From Plectosphaerella cucumerina (Eukaryota; Ascomycota; Sordariomycetes; Glomerellales; Plectosphaerellaceae): a stretch of DNA of 64,000 nucleotides. Each line of letters starts with the position of its first letter. Position 1 is the stretch's first letter. The DNA is taken from the NCBI GenBank assembly GCA_020746995.1, contig JAGPXD010000004.1:248001-312000 (forward strand), in the 5' to 3' direction. The position numbers were made by a program, and so were the translations under genes. Below, in pieces: positions 10,562 to 20,653 of the stretch. The notes under the pieces are model-generated. The model had not been told where the DNA came from. It searched no databases and worked only from the letters and a program-made list of their open reading frames with translations.

Positions 10562-11066
10562 TGCTTCACGATGAAGGTGCTCGCACTACTGTATGTAAAA
10601 AGCCCACTTTGCCGCAACGTGATGTTTCAAGTCGACCTAAATGAGGATTTACCACTTCAACCTTTTTTCATCAGACGCACCTCAATCATTGTGAGCAAAC
10701 AGGCAGCATAGAGCTTCAAGTGGCGGATGTTAAACTAGCTCCAGGCGTGATCCCATCCTCTATCGGCTGTACCCGTCACGAGAACCCTCAACGATATCTC
10801 TTGCCTCCAGGATAACGGCAAGATAATGAGACGATTGAACCTTGTAGATTCAAGCATTCATTACTCAATAGATAGGTGCTTCCGCGGTGAGAGGCTGAAA
10901 TCTAGCACTATCTCAATAGGTGACAGAGTAACAAGCTAGCTTCCCTTGACGCTGCCGATTGCCGTGATAATTGTCAGGGAGAAGATAGGGGGTTTGGGGT
11001 CAAACGACCAGATCAGCCCATTTATCGCCCTACTTATGAGCCAATACACACAACTAGTAGGGCAAT

Positions 11067-11122
11067 CCGCGGGAAACTCGTCGAGCTGAGCAGGAAGCTC
11101 CCGCGGCTCCTCGGTTCCGCGG
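11067..11122. promoter_or_regulatory. Cluster of three CCGCGG palindromes
   Basis: CCGCGG occurs at 11067-11072, 11101-11106 and 11117-11122; the last is inside the 10-bp palindrome TTCCGCGGAA. Inverted CGG/CCG triplets are typical Zn2Cys6 factor targets. They lie 224-279 bp before the permease ATG. Confidence 0.45.
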
Positions 11123-11267
11123 AATGCAGCCCGTCCGATTGGCTCAACTTAGCTGATAGGGGTAAAGTCTAGCCCCTTTAACCCCCCGAGACTGACTCGC
11201 CATGATATGTCAACTTCACGAACCACGGAGTCGGTCTTGGGGTGCAGGATAGCTGAAGCATGGACTC

Positions 11268-11278
11268 TATTTATAAGG
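11268..11278 (+). promoter_or_regulatory. TATA box of amino-acid permease
   Basis: TATTTATAAGG lies 68-78 bp before ATG 11346, a normal distance for a fungal core promoter. Confidence 0.5.
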
Positions 11279-11345
11279 GAGAGGGAACCACCCTTCCCCA
11301 GACTTCCCCAGACTTCCCAAATTGCACCATTGGTCTTCAAACATC

Positions 11346-13255
11346 ATGGACTCCACCACTCAGCATCTGCAGGCGACTCTCGACAACGAGAAGGGAGAAG
11401 GCCCTCTCAAGCCCATCGAGACCCAGGATGTGGCTACATCTCAGCTCTACCATGAGGATAACGTCCTCACCCGCTACGGGCTCAACCTGACGTCCTTCAA
11501 AAAGGGCCACTACGGGAAGGGGACCTTGGAGCTTAAGCGGCCCATGGAGGCCAGGCATCTCAACATGATCGCCATCGGAGGAGCCATTGGTGCTGGCTTC
11601 TTCGTAGGGTCTGGGAAGGCTCTCTCGTCTGGCGTAAGCATTTACAGCTCCAATTCCACGTACTGTTCCTAGATTGGGCGGCTAACATAAGTCCAGGGCC
11701 CTGCCTCGCTGATCATCTGCTTCGCCATGACAGGTGTTTTGATTTTCAACGTCGGTTAGTGAAAATCACAGCAGTCCTTCTCTTTCCCCCGAGATTACTT
11801 CTGACAAGGCATTTGATCTCCAGTCTTCGCTCTTGGTGAGCTGGCAGTCATGTTCCCGATCTCCGGCGGTTTCTACACATACTCTACCCGTTTCATCGAC
11901 CCATCCTGGGGCTTTGCCATGGGATGGAACTACATCTTCTCCTGGGCGATCATCTTGCCACTCGAACTTACCGTCTGCGGTCTCGTGATCCGGTACTGGG
12001 ACACCTCCGTCAGTATCGGAGTCTGGATTACCGTCTTCATGGGAATCCTCATTATTCTCAACCTGTTCGGTGGAATCGGCTACGCTGAGGAAGAGTTCTG
12101 GACCTCCATCCTCAAGATCATCACTATCAGCACCTTCCTCGTCATCGCAGTCGTTCTGGTCTGTGGAGGGGGACCTTCTTCCGGACGGTATGGCGAGTAC
12201 CAGGGCGGTCGGCTCTGGCAGGATCCCGGCGCATTCCGCCACGGATTCCGCGGCTTCTGCTCTGTTTTCGTCACCGCGGCCTTCTCGTTCAACGGCTCCG
12301 AATTGGTCGGGCTTGCCGCTGCTGAAAGCAAAAACCCTACCAAGGCGCTTCCCAGCGCTATCAAGCAGGTGTTCTGGCGTGTCACTCTGTTCTACATCCT
12401 GGGACTTGGACTCATCGGTCTGCTGATCCCCTCCAACGACCCCCGGCTGGTCTCCGAATCCGCGTACACAGACGTGTCGGCTTCCCCCTTTGTCCTTGTC
12501 GGTCTTTACGCTGATCTTCGGGGCTACGACCACTACATCAACACCGTCATCCTCATCTCCGTTCTGTCCGTGGGAATGTCCTGCGTCTTCGGAGGCTCCC
12601 GTACCTTGACGGCGCTGGCTCAACAGGGCTACGCTCCGGAGATCTTCAGCTACATTGATCGTTCTGGACGGCCACTTGCATCGATGATCTTCATGCTTGC
12701 CTTTGGGCCATTGGCATACGTCAACCTCAGCGCATCTGGTCCGGTCGTTTTCGACTGGCTTCTCGCACTTGGCGGCCTCGCAGCGACATTCTCCTGGGGT
12801 TCGATTTGCCTGGCGCACATCCGATTCCGAAAAGCCTGGGCATACCACGGCCACACTTTGGAGGAGATCCCTTTTCAGGCCTTTGGTGGAGTCTACGGCT
12901 CCTGGCTTGGGCTCTTCCTCTGCTTTATCGTCCTAGCAGCTCAGGTATGCGACTCTCCTTCAAGCTGTCCCTGGAAAACATGCTGACTCAACTCTAGTTC
13001 TTCACTGCCATTGCGCCTCCTGGAAAGGATGGCCTCAACGATGCGGCAGGTTTCTTCAAGGCCTACCTCGCTTTGCCCTTCGTGCTTGTCTTCTGGGCCG
13101 GCGGCTTCATCTGGAAGAAGTCGGGGTGGCTGACCATCGCGAACATGGACGTCGATACAGGCAGGAGGGAGCATGACTGGGATGAGATCAACGCGTACCG
13201 ACAGAAGGTTGCGGCGCAACCTTTCTGGAGGCGCCTCATCAGCAAACTGTTCTAG
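11346..13255 (+). CDS. Amino-acid permease, YAT family (APC superfamily)
   Basis: Exons 11346-11633, 11697-11754, 11824-12944 and 12998-13255 give 574 residues. This is a plasma-membrane proton symporter for amino acids with about 12 membrane helices. The cytosolic N-terminus leads into RHLNMIAIGGAIGAGFFVGSG, the helix-1 signature of yeast-type permeases; GGPASLIICF, the GELAVMFPISGGF stretch and the helix-6 AFSFNGSELVGLAAAESKNP region follow. Length and signatures match Gap1/Can1-type transporters; the substrate cannot be told from sequence. The C-terminus ends with an Arg-rich cytosolic tail (FWRRLISKLF). It converges with the MFS gene downstream, 224 bp apart. GATA sites upstream suggest control by nitrogen supply. 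Confidence 0.93.
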
Positions 13256-13479
13256 TTTTGTCGAGACTCGGCGATTTGCGCAGGAAGACAACGTGTCGCA
13301 TTCGGCTCCATTGTACTTCCTTCCTCTTAGCCCCACCACATCTCGATCGCATTTCTTGGTGAACACACCCTCTATTAGAAGCTCTATTACCCTATCTATT
13401 CTAGTCGTTTGTTCGTGATGTCGTTCACCGTCATCATATTAGTCTATGCCCTGGACGGATCGCCCCCAGTTACCTAGCC

Positions 13480-15128
13480 TCAAGCCTCCTCGACAGAAAA
13501 CGCCTCCCGGGCCGCCTTGCTGCTTCGGGCCAGACGGTTTCCGTAGCGGATAAAGACGAAAGGAATAACTCCCATGCCCAGAGCAATGAATCCTAGGACG
13601 GAGGGCGCCCAGTGCAGACCCAGGTCGCTGTACATGCTGTCTGCGGCCAGGGGCAAAAGAATGGCGCCGATGGAGCGAGTCATGCTCGCCGCGGCGTGTG
13701 CGGAAGCAGAGGATTGACGGTATACATCCGTCAGGTAGTTGATCATGCCCATGAAGAGGAGCTGGTAGCCACAGAAGAAGAAGATGCCGCTGAGCATGGG
13801 AACGATGGCGGGCACGGTGGGCCAGACACTCCAGCCCAGCCAGAAGAGGGCGATGACCATTCTGAAGATGTCAGTCCCAGAATGCAGGGAATGAGGATGA
13901 TGCTCTTACAAGGGCGCCGCAATACAAGCCAAGGGAAGCCTGCGGTATATTTCTTTCTTGGTCCAGGGCGCGCCGGCTTTAGTTTGTCGGCCATGGAACC
14001 ACGTGAACGCGGAGAAGACACCCATGGCAAGGACGGTACCAGCGATCGCTGCGAGTCCAGTCGTCAGCAGTAGTTTTTGAAGGGGGGAGGATGCCACCTA
14101 CCTGGAACGTATGCAAGAGAAGCTGGGCCGGGGGCGAGACCGTAGAAGTCTTGGAAGACGAAAGGGTAGGCTTGGAACATGAGGTAGAAGACGGCATAGG
14201 CCAGCGTGAGATATGCCGACGTCGAGAGAAGGATCGGCTCCGTGACGAGAAGCGTGATGGGCCTGAGGAAGATCTTCCGGACGTTGAACGGTGTCGGCGT
14301 CATCTGCTCAATGCCGGGGGAGGAGGTGTGGCGGCCGTCCTTTGCTTGCCTCTTGATGTACCTGTTTCGAAGAACGGGAGCGTAGGTTTCGGGCAGCGCG
14401 AGAACCAGGGGAAGGCCGGCGCCAGCCATCATCCCAGCAATCCAGAAAGGCCAGCGCCAGGAGATGGTTGAGGAGAACCCCGAGATGATGGGGCCGACCA
14501 GTGGACCGATGGTGGTGACTGTCATGTAGACGGCCATGGCATTCCCTCGTTGAGATGGATCGTCGAGGATATCGGCATAAAGTCCGCCAATGACGGTAGT
14601 CGGCGCAGCTGCGTTGATGCCGGTGAACATGCGGAGAACGAGGAAGGCGGGAAAGTTGGGAGCCGCTGTGCAGAGGAGGGTGAAAACCAGGTAGCCCAAG
14701 AAGGTGCCGATGAGGACCGGCCGACGACCGATGTACTCGCTCAGGGGGCCAAAGAGGACAGGGCCGAGAACGTAGCCAGTCATGTACAGGGAGTTTAGCA
14801 GGATCAGGTGAACGCGGCTGGTGACGTCGAAGTGTGCTGATATGGCGTCGAGGGCGCCCGATGGCAGCGATGAGCCGAAGTTTCCGTTGAAGGTGCAGGT
14901 AAAGCCGGCGACGATGATGTGCAGTTTTCGGAGCTGGAAGATGTTAGCAGGCAAATCATGGGGACGTTGAGAAAAACTCACGCCAGATAGTTTCGTGGCA
15001 TCCCAGGCCTCGGAGCTCGAGTCGCTCAGATTTTCCAAGTCTTGGGGCTTCTCCAGTTGGTCCTCACCACCAGAGAGAGAAACATCATCGCCTGCCCTGG
15101 TGGCTTCTTGAGTTTCGTTTGCTCCCAT
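13480..15128 (-). CDS. MFS transporter, DHA1 drug:proton antiporter type
   Basis: Exons on the minus strand are 15128-14982, 14933-14102, 14048-13910 and 13861-13480, giving 499 residues. The first intron is 48 bp and could be read through as 16 codons, but it has a GTGAGT donor, CTAAC branch point and CAG acceptor, so I removed it. A polar N-terminus of about 65 residues precedes 12 helices. The motif A-like loop GPLSEYIGRRPVLIG and LFTLLCTAAPNF follow the DHA1 pattern; the helix-5 region has GPLVGPIISGF (motif C-like). Plasma-membrane export of a toxic or secreted small molecule is the usual role; the substrate is unknown. It is divergent from a Zn2Cys6 regulator gene 658 bp away, a layout often meaning that the regulator controls the transporter. 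Confidence 0.92.
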
Positions 15129-15246
15129 GATCCGGCAGGTAACAAAGAGGCGAGGGGGGACGAGAAGACGGGAGAGAAATCAGCGCGGTGATGGTCACCC
15201 AGTGGAATGTTTGACAGCAGAGAAAGCATCAATGACCCGAGACGGT

Positions 15247-15256
15247 CCTTATATGC
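15247..15256 (-). promoter_or_regulatory. TATA box of MFS transporter
   Basis: On the minus strand the sequence reads GCATATAAGG, about 120 bp before the MFS start codon at 15128. Confidence 0.4.
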
Positions 15257-15609
15257 GTCCCCGGCGCACCGTCATGGCCCTTTGTACTGCTGCATATGGT
15301 CCACCACCGCTGACAATTCCAACGCCATCGACACCCTGAGGGGCCTGCTGCGACTATCGGAGGGTCCAGGCCGGGCCGTGAACATTGCATGAAACTCCAT
15401 CAGATGGTCGACCATCTCGGAGAGGAGGCGACGTCACCAAACAGAGATAATCAAACACCAAGCACTGCATTTTCTGCAGTCACCGGCCTTGTCGTGGAGC
15501 GAAGAGGATTCCACCGAAGAGGCGGTCGACCCTCCTGGAAGCTCCGCTCAGAAATGCCGAGACATCTTTCATTGGTCAAACTTTCCGACTTGGCACGTCC
15601 ACCGAAGAT

Positions 15610-15639
15610 AATTCCCGAGCTGCTGACATTTCGGGAATT
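15610..15639. promoter_or_regulatory. Perfect 9-bp inverted repeat in MFS/regulator divergent promoter
   Basis: AATTCCCGA at 15610-15618 and its exact complement TCGGGAATT at 15631-15639 are separated by 12 bp. The arms contain CCG and CGG triplets in everted orientation, 14 bp apart, a geometry that a dimeric Zn2Cys6 factor can bind. It lies 148 bp before the ATG of the regulator at 15787 and 482 bp before the MFS ATG. A role as operator for the adjacent regulator is inference. Confidence 0.5.
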
Positions 15640-15786
15640 GCGTTCCAACCACCGTCGTAACTTCCGAGAATCAACCCCCGAATGTGATCTTCGCCCGCAT
15701 GCCATCACCAATCTTTTTCATCATCTCGGCATTTACATCAGTCATATCTCGGGCAATAGCGTCGACTACCGAAGCCGCAGGGCGTC

Positions 15787-17984
15787 ATGTCATCGGAAGG
15801 GCTTGCTAGCCCCGATCGAACGCGGCCAGGAACGACATCTTCCCGGCGGAGTAGGACGAGTAGGGGCTTCATGGCCGACCCTTGCGCCGCCATGCCTGGA
15901 CTGACCGTTTGTCTCGCCTTTCAGACGGACGAGCCTGTGTGACATGCCACGAGAGAAAAGTCAAGTGCGACATCATCGAGACGGGAAGCCCCTGCACGCA
16001 CTGCCGTAATCACAAGAAGAACGGATGCCTACTGTTCGAGAAGAAGAAGACGAGGACCACTCTCCTCCAGAGGTCCCGGCGACGCGATGCACCCCTCGAA
16101 TCTAGAACCGAGCCGTCTACACCACGCGACGCACGTTGGGCAGACCCCTCGAACTCCTCCGTCCCGACTCCCTCATCACCGCCGGAAGATGAGCACGACA
16201 CGCGCAACCTGGCCGATTTTCTCGACAGAGAGGATCTCAGGACCAGCGAGATTAATGTGATGGGACGCCTTTACTACATCGGCACCGAGTTCTCCAATCT
16301 CAACTACCTCGTCCGCCAGCGATCCCGGGAGTCGGCACAAAATGTCCTTCACTTCGCCAGCCACCCGTTTGCCCCGCGAATGCCTTCAACCATCCCGCAC
16401 GAGGCCCTGCAACTGCCAACCAAGGCGCTGGCCGACGATCTGATCCAGGCTTACTTTTCGCACGTCAACCCCGGGTTCCCCATCATCGATGAGGAGGTGT
16501 TCATGAAGAGCTACAACGGGGTGCCGCAACAGGAACCTCGGCGGCAGCTGGGGCTCTTGCTGCTCAACTCCATATTCATCGTTGGCGCCCACGTGTTGGC
16601 CGTGCAGAACCCAGAGATGGTCGCTCTCAAGAATCTGTTCTACCGGCGGGCAAAGGCCATCATGGACTGTCGGTTTGAACAACACCGCGAGGTGTACATC
16701 CAGGCCGCGCTGCTGATGACCTGGGTGTGTCATGACCTCGAGGACGTGGTGTCAAATTCGTGGCACCTGGTTGGCGTCGCCGCCCGTACTGCCTTTGGCA
16801 TGGGGATACACAGGGATGCCACGCCTGCCAACCTCAACGCCATGGACAAGCGTCAGTGGTCGCGACTCTGGTGGATTCTCTACCAGTTCGATGTCATGAT
16901 ATCCGCGGCATTAGGACGACCGCAGGCAATGCAAGTAGCCTGCTGACATACCGAGAACATGCTGGCTGACAGGAGTTGCAGCAACATCGAAGACTCGGAC
17001 CGACCGGCGCCAGAGGAGTGGCATTTGATCGGTATAGAAAAGCCCCAAGTCGACTTCTTCATCTGCCATTCCCAGCTCTCCCTCATGTTTGCCCGAGCCA
17101 TGAAGAAGCGCCTCGCCATCCGAGCCTCGGTGGCGGACCGTGCAGAGGCAACGAAGGAAGCCGACGAGGCTCTAGCTGCCTTCATCACCACCCTGCCCGA
17201 GCCCCTACAGCTTCCCGCTGTGGGCATGAACACGTGGCAAGCAACACTGCATCTCACCTACAACAACTTCCTCATCCTCCTGCATCGGCCGCCGCCTCGA
17301 TCTACAGGAGAACCGTCATCTGATGCAGCAAGTGATCTGAGCATCTGCGGTGACGCTGCGGCGGCCATCGCAACCATCTTTGACGCCATGCGTACCCAGG
17401 GAAGCCTGAGCACACTATGGCTGCCGAGCATCTATGCGCTGTTCACCGCCCTGGTTCATCTGGGTAGCCAAGTAGCCTCTCCAAACCCGCTCGTCGTGGC
17501 GAGGTCGAAACGCTTGTATTCCTCTCTGGTATGCACCCTTCGAGAGCTGTCTTCAAGATGGCTCTATGCCAAGAGCCTACTCCGTCTCTTCGACAGGAGT
17601 GCTGGTCAGGACCGGCCAAAGACTCCCAGCCACAACGGAGCCGGGGCGGTCGCCGGACGAGACGGCGGGGACGGCACGGGCTTTACACTGCGCCCGAGTG
17701 TCCCCCAGCTAGGGACCGACGGCCTGGGCATGGTCCCACCAAACATGTCCCAAGACCTGCAGGCATACGGCATGGGATCAACCTACCCGATGCCGGGCAG
17801 CCAAGTCATAAACACTACCACTCCGCCCCATGTCGACTCTCTTTTTGGGGCGTTTGGTGACACTGGCCTTGGATTTTCTGCGGATGGCAGCGACATGACC
17901 ATGCTCCCCGCGCTCGAGGGGCTCCTGGCTGGCATTAGTGGCGATTTTGATTTTGAAACGTCCATGGATCCAGTCGGCTTCTGA
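15787..17984 (+). CDS. Zn2Cys6 transcription factor with fungal-specific TF domain
   Basis: Exons 15787-15850, 15925-16930 and 16982-17984 give 690 residues. The first, 64-bp exon is inferred: ATG 15787 and the GTAGGA donor place a short leader in frame right before GRACVTC. The zinc cluster is C26, C29, C36, C45, C48, C56. The fungal-specific domain spans about 150-450, with NPGFPIIDEEVF and the hallmark GRPQAINIEDSD. That hallmark is only formed if the second intron is spliced with a GC donor (16931-16981). The C-terminal 150 residues are Gly/Ser/Pro-rich and probably activating. It is a nuclear DNA-binding regulator, divergent from the MFS transporter at 13480-15128, which is its likeliest target. 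The ligand or pathway is unknown. Confidence 0.9.
16931..16981 (+). other. GC-AG intron in Zn2Cys6 factor
   Basis: The 51-bp intron begins GCAAGT, has a CTGAC branch-like site, and ends TTGCAG. Splicing here joins AT and C into Ile and restores the conserved GRPQAINIEDSD. GT donors nearby break the frame. Confidence 0.75.
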
Positions 17985-18276
17985 TTCCATTGCAATCAGC
18001 GTCGAAGGAGGAGAAATTCGACACCAGTTGGCCGTAATTTGTGGCCCTTAGCAACAATCCCGAACCCCCGGCACTCCACCACCAAAAGTCTCCTTCCTCC
18101 CCGGGAACCCCGCCCCCGCAAAGAGCCGATCAATCGTTAGCTCCTCCGCGACTAGCCGGCACGGTCCGGGGTCCGGACTGACATTCGAAATCTCAGCTAC
18201 TTTATGCAGGCTTCCCCGCGTTCCATGTTCCGGGGGTGTTTGTTCCTACGAGAATACATCTTCCACATCATCTACA

Positions 18277-20493
18277 ATGTCCAGTGAATCCAGAAACACT
18301 CAGCGGGACGGGTCGCCGGCCAGGCACCGACGGGCAGGCCGAGCATGCCTTGGATGCCGAGCGAGAAAGGTCCGCTGCAACTTCTTCGAGAGCCATCCCT
18401 GTAGCAATTGCAGATGGAACCGGATCCCATGTATCGTGCCTCGCAGCCGTCGGAGAGCAAGGTGAGGTCTCGACTGCCTGGACTTTGCTAGATAAGGCGG
18501 CTGACATGCATAAAGGAAGTACCTCTACGACGAGGCAGATGAAACCCCGTCGACAGAGTACTGTGAGCTGGATTCCATCGAAACACCCTTTTATCCAGAG
18601 AAAGATGGCCTGCCCAGTGATTTACGCCATGGAGAACCATCACCAACGAGTCCCATCCAACGCGCTTCGCCTTCCAACGGACAATGCCAACTCCCGCCTT
18701 TCCTTAAACCACCCCCGGTCAGCGAGTCGTCATACATCGCTTTCCTCCAGTCACAAGGAGCGTTCGATCTTCCCAGCACCTCTCTCCAGTGCATCCTCCT
18801 CAATTCTTACATCGATTTCGCATACCCTCGCATGCCCATCATCGACTTGGCCGGCTTCTGCAACGTGCTGGGCTGTGCCAGCGGCTCCCGGGGCCAAGTG
18901 AGCCTCTTACTATACCAGGCCGTGCTCTTCGCGGGCTCCGCCTTCCTTCGATCAGATGTGCTGGTGGACGAGGGGTATGCCGATACGAAGAGTCTCAGGA
19001 AAGACCTGTACAAGAGAACAGAGGTATGATGCCCAAGCTGCAGAAGCCACACACTGCTGACGCGTCGAAAGCTCCTTTTCGAACTTGGCGCCGAACAGGA
19101 CCGGCTTGTTCTCCTCCAAGCAGCCCTACTACTGGCATCCCGCAGCGTATCCCAGTCAGACACGAAAGACTCATGGCATTGGCTGAACACGGCAATCTCG
19201 CTCGCATATGCCCTCGGACTGCATCGAAACGCGGGGCCCAGCCTCATCTTCGACACCGAACACGTCAAGCTGTTGAGAAGAGTATGGTGGAGCTGTTACC
19301 TTCGCGACAAGATCTTAGCTCTGGGCGTGAACCGACCGACCAGGATCAAAGACGAAGACTTCGAACTTCCAATGCTACAAGCGGACGACTTTGAGCTCGA
19401 GGTCCTAGCGACTCGGCTCCCCTTGCTGGACCACGATCACATCGGATCTTACAGTGCATCCCAGCAGATCGAGTCTGCCGAACTCCTCGTCGAAAAGACA
19501 AAACTCTTCGTCCTCATCAACAGGGTGCTCCAACGGCAACAACGGACATCATTTGAGACATATTCTGGGACGGAGGAGACACCCGAGCATCCAGATTCCG
19601 TCGAGGCCATCGAGGACGCTCTCAAGCTGTGGCTGGCCAACCTCCCTCCGTCCTGCCGCTGGAGTGCTCCATTACACGAACTGCCCCCCGACAATATGAC
19701 CACCTCGATCCATGTCCGCCGCAACCTCCTCCACATGTCGTACCACACAGCAATGTACTCCCTCCACCGGCCTCGCTTCCTCCCCTCATCTCCCCATCAA
19801 GCCCCCTCAGAGCACATCCCGCCCTCAGCCCGCGCCCGCTCCCGCGCTGTCGTCCTCGACTCCGTCAACAAAATCACCCACCTCGCCGCCGAGCTCCACC
19901 AGCACAAACTCGACGGCAACCTCCCCCTCGCCGCCATCACCGTCCTCTACCCCGCCATCTGCATGCACCTGCTCAACATGAAAAGCCGCAACGACCACGT
20001 CCGCGAGGCCGCCATCCACCGCTTCCGCGTCTGCATGCGCATCATGGAGAAGCTGCGCGAGCTCTACGCCTCGGCAGACGCTACAATCGGCTACCTCGAG
20101 ATCGTCCTACGAAGCGCCTTCGTCGCCGGTGCCCCGTGGGCTTCCTCCTCGGCCGAGGGCGTCTTCCAGCTGAATCGCCAGGACCAGTCGGACATATCCG
20201 CCGTTTTGGGGTATGGCCTCTCGCCTGATGCCGAACTCGATGATGCCGTCCCTGACGTGCCCGGGATCCAGCAGATTCTTGGCGATGAAGAAAGCCCGGT
20301 CGACGTGGACATGGACCTTGGATCTATCTTCAAAGAAGTCTGTCCTGGATCGCCACTGGGCTCTCTTGAAGCCCTTCTGGATTTAGATTTTGGTGCGAAT
20401 GGAGACGACCTGGAACAATTAGACCTTGAATGGCCGGATCTCGAGGGACAGCTGACGCCACCGGCATCAGACACGGCTGTGGCCACTTCGTAA
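18277..20493 (+). CDS. Second Zn2Cys6 transcription factor
   Basis: Exons 18277-18461, 18516-19023 and 19072-20493 give 704 residues. The zinc cluster is C24, C27, C34, C42, C45, C52 with the basic stretch RARKVRC, followed by an Arg-rich linker. The fungal-specific domain starts near residue 150 (YIDFAYPRMPIID) and includes LLLASRS, ISLAYALGLHRN and the RRVWWSCYLRDKILALGVNRP core, all typical of the family. The C-terminus from about 600 is acidic (several Asp-rich blocks, LDLDFG, LEWPDLEG), as expected of an activation domain. It starts 292 bp after the first Zn2Cys6 gene in the same orientation. The two proteins are not close copies, so this is not a fresh duplication. The target is unknown. 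Confidence 0.92.
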
Positions 20494-20653
20494 AGTGCGA
20501 TCAAACCAAATGCGGGACACGCGACCCAAATTGGCATTCGCCAGCATGACGCCGATACAGAAAATAGATGAATTCAAATAACAATGCGCTACTGGATGTT
20601 GTTGCCAGTGATTAGCCGCCACTCTCCAAATTATCCTAGTGGTACCAAAACTC

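Larger units (their letters stand above)
10562..11345 (+). promoter_or_regulatory. Promoter region of amino-acid permease, GATA sites
   Basis: Less GC-rich than neighbouring genes. WGATAR sites, the target of AreA/NIT2-type nitrogen regulators, lie at 10821, 10870, 10965, 10983 and 11154. Three CCGCGG palindromes and a TATA box follow (listed separately). A threefold CTTCCCC-type repeat lies in the presumed leader at 11292-11318. Nitrogen control of the permease is an inference from these sites. Confidence 0.5.

Noticed and set aside
11766..12854. Minus-strand frame of 362 codons over the permease
   Set aside because: Antisense to strongly codon-biased permease exons; rich in Asp/Glu/Gly as expected of a complement, without a domain.
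14934..14981. Read-through of 16 extra residues in the MFS N-terminus
   Set aside because: The stretch is a 48-bp intron with GTGAGT donor, CTAAC branch and CAG acceptor; its length is a multiple of three, so the frame stays open by chance.
11000..20500. Secondary-metabolite cluster
   Set aside because: Transporters and regulators are present, but no PKS, NRPS, terpene synthase, P450 or other tailoring enzyme occurs nearby.
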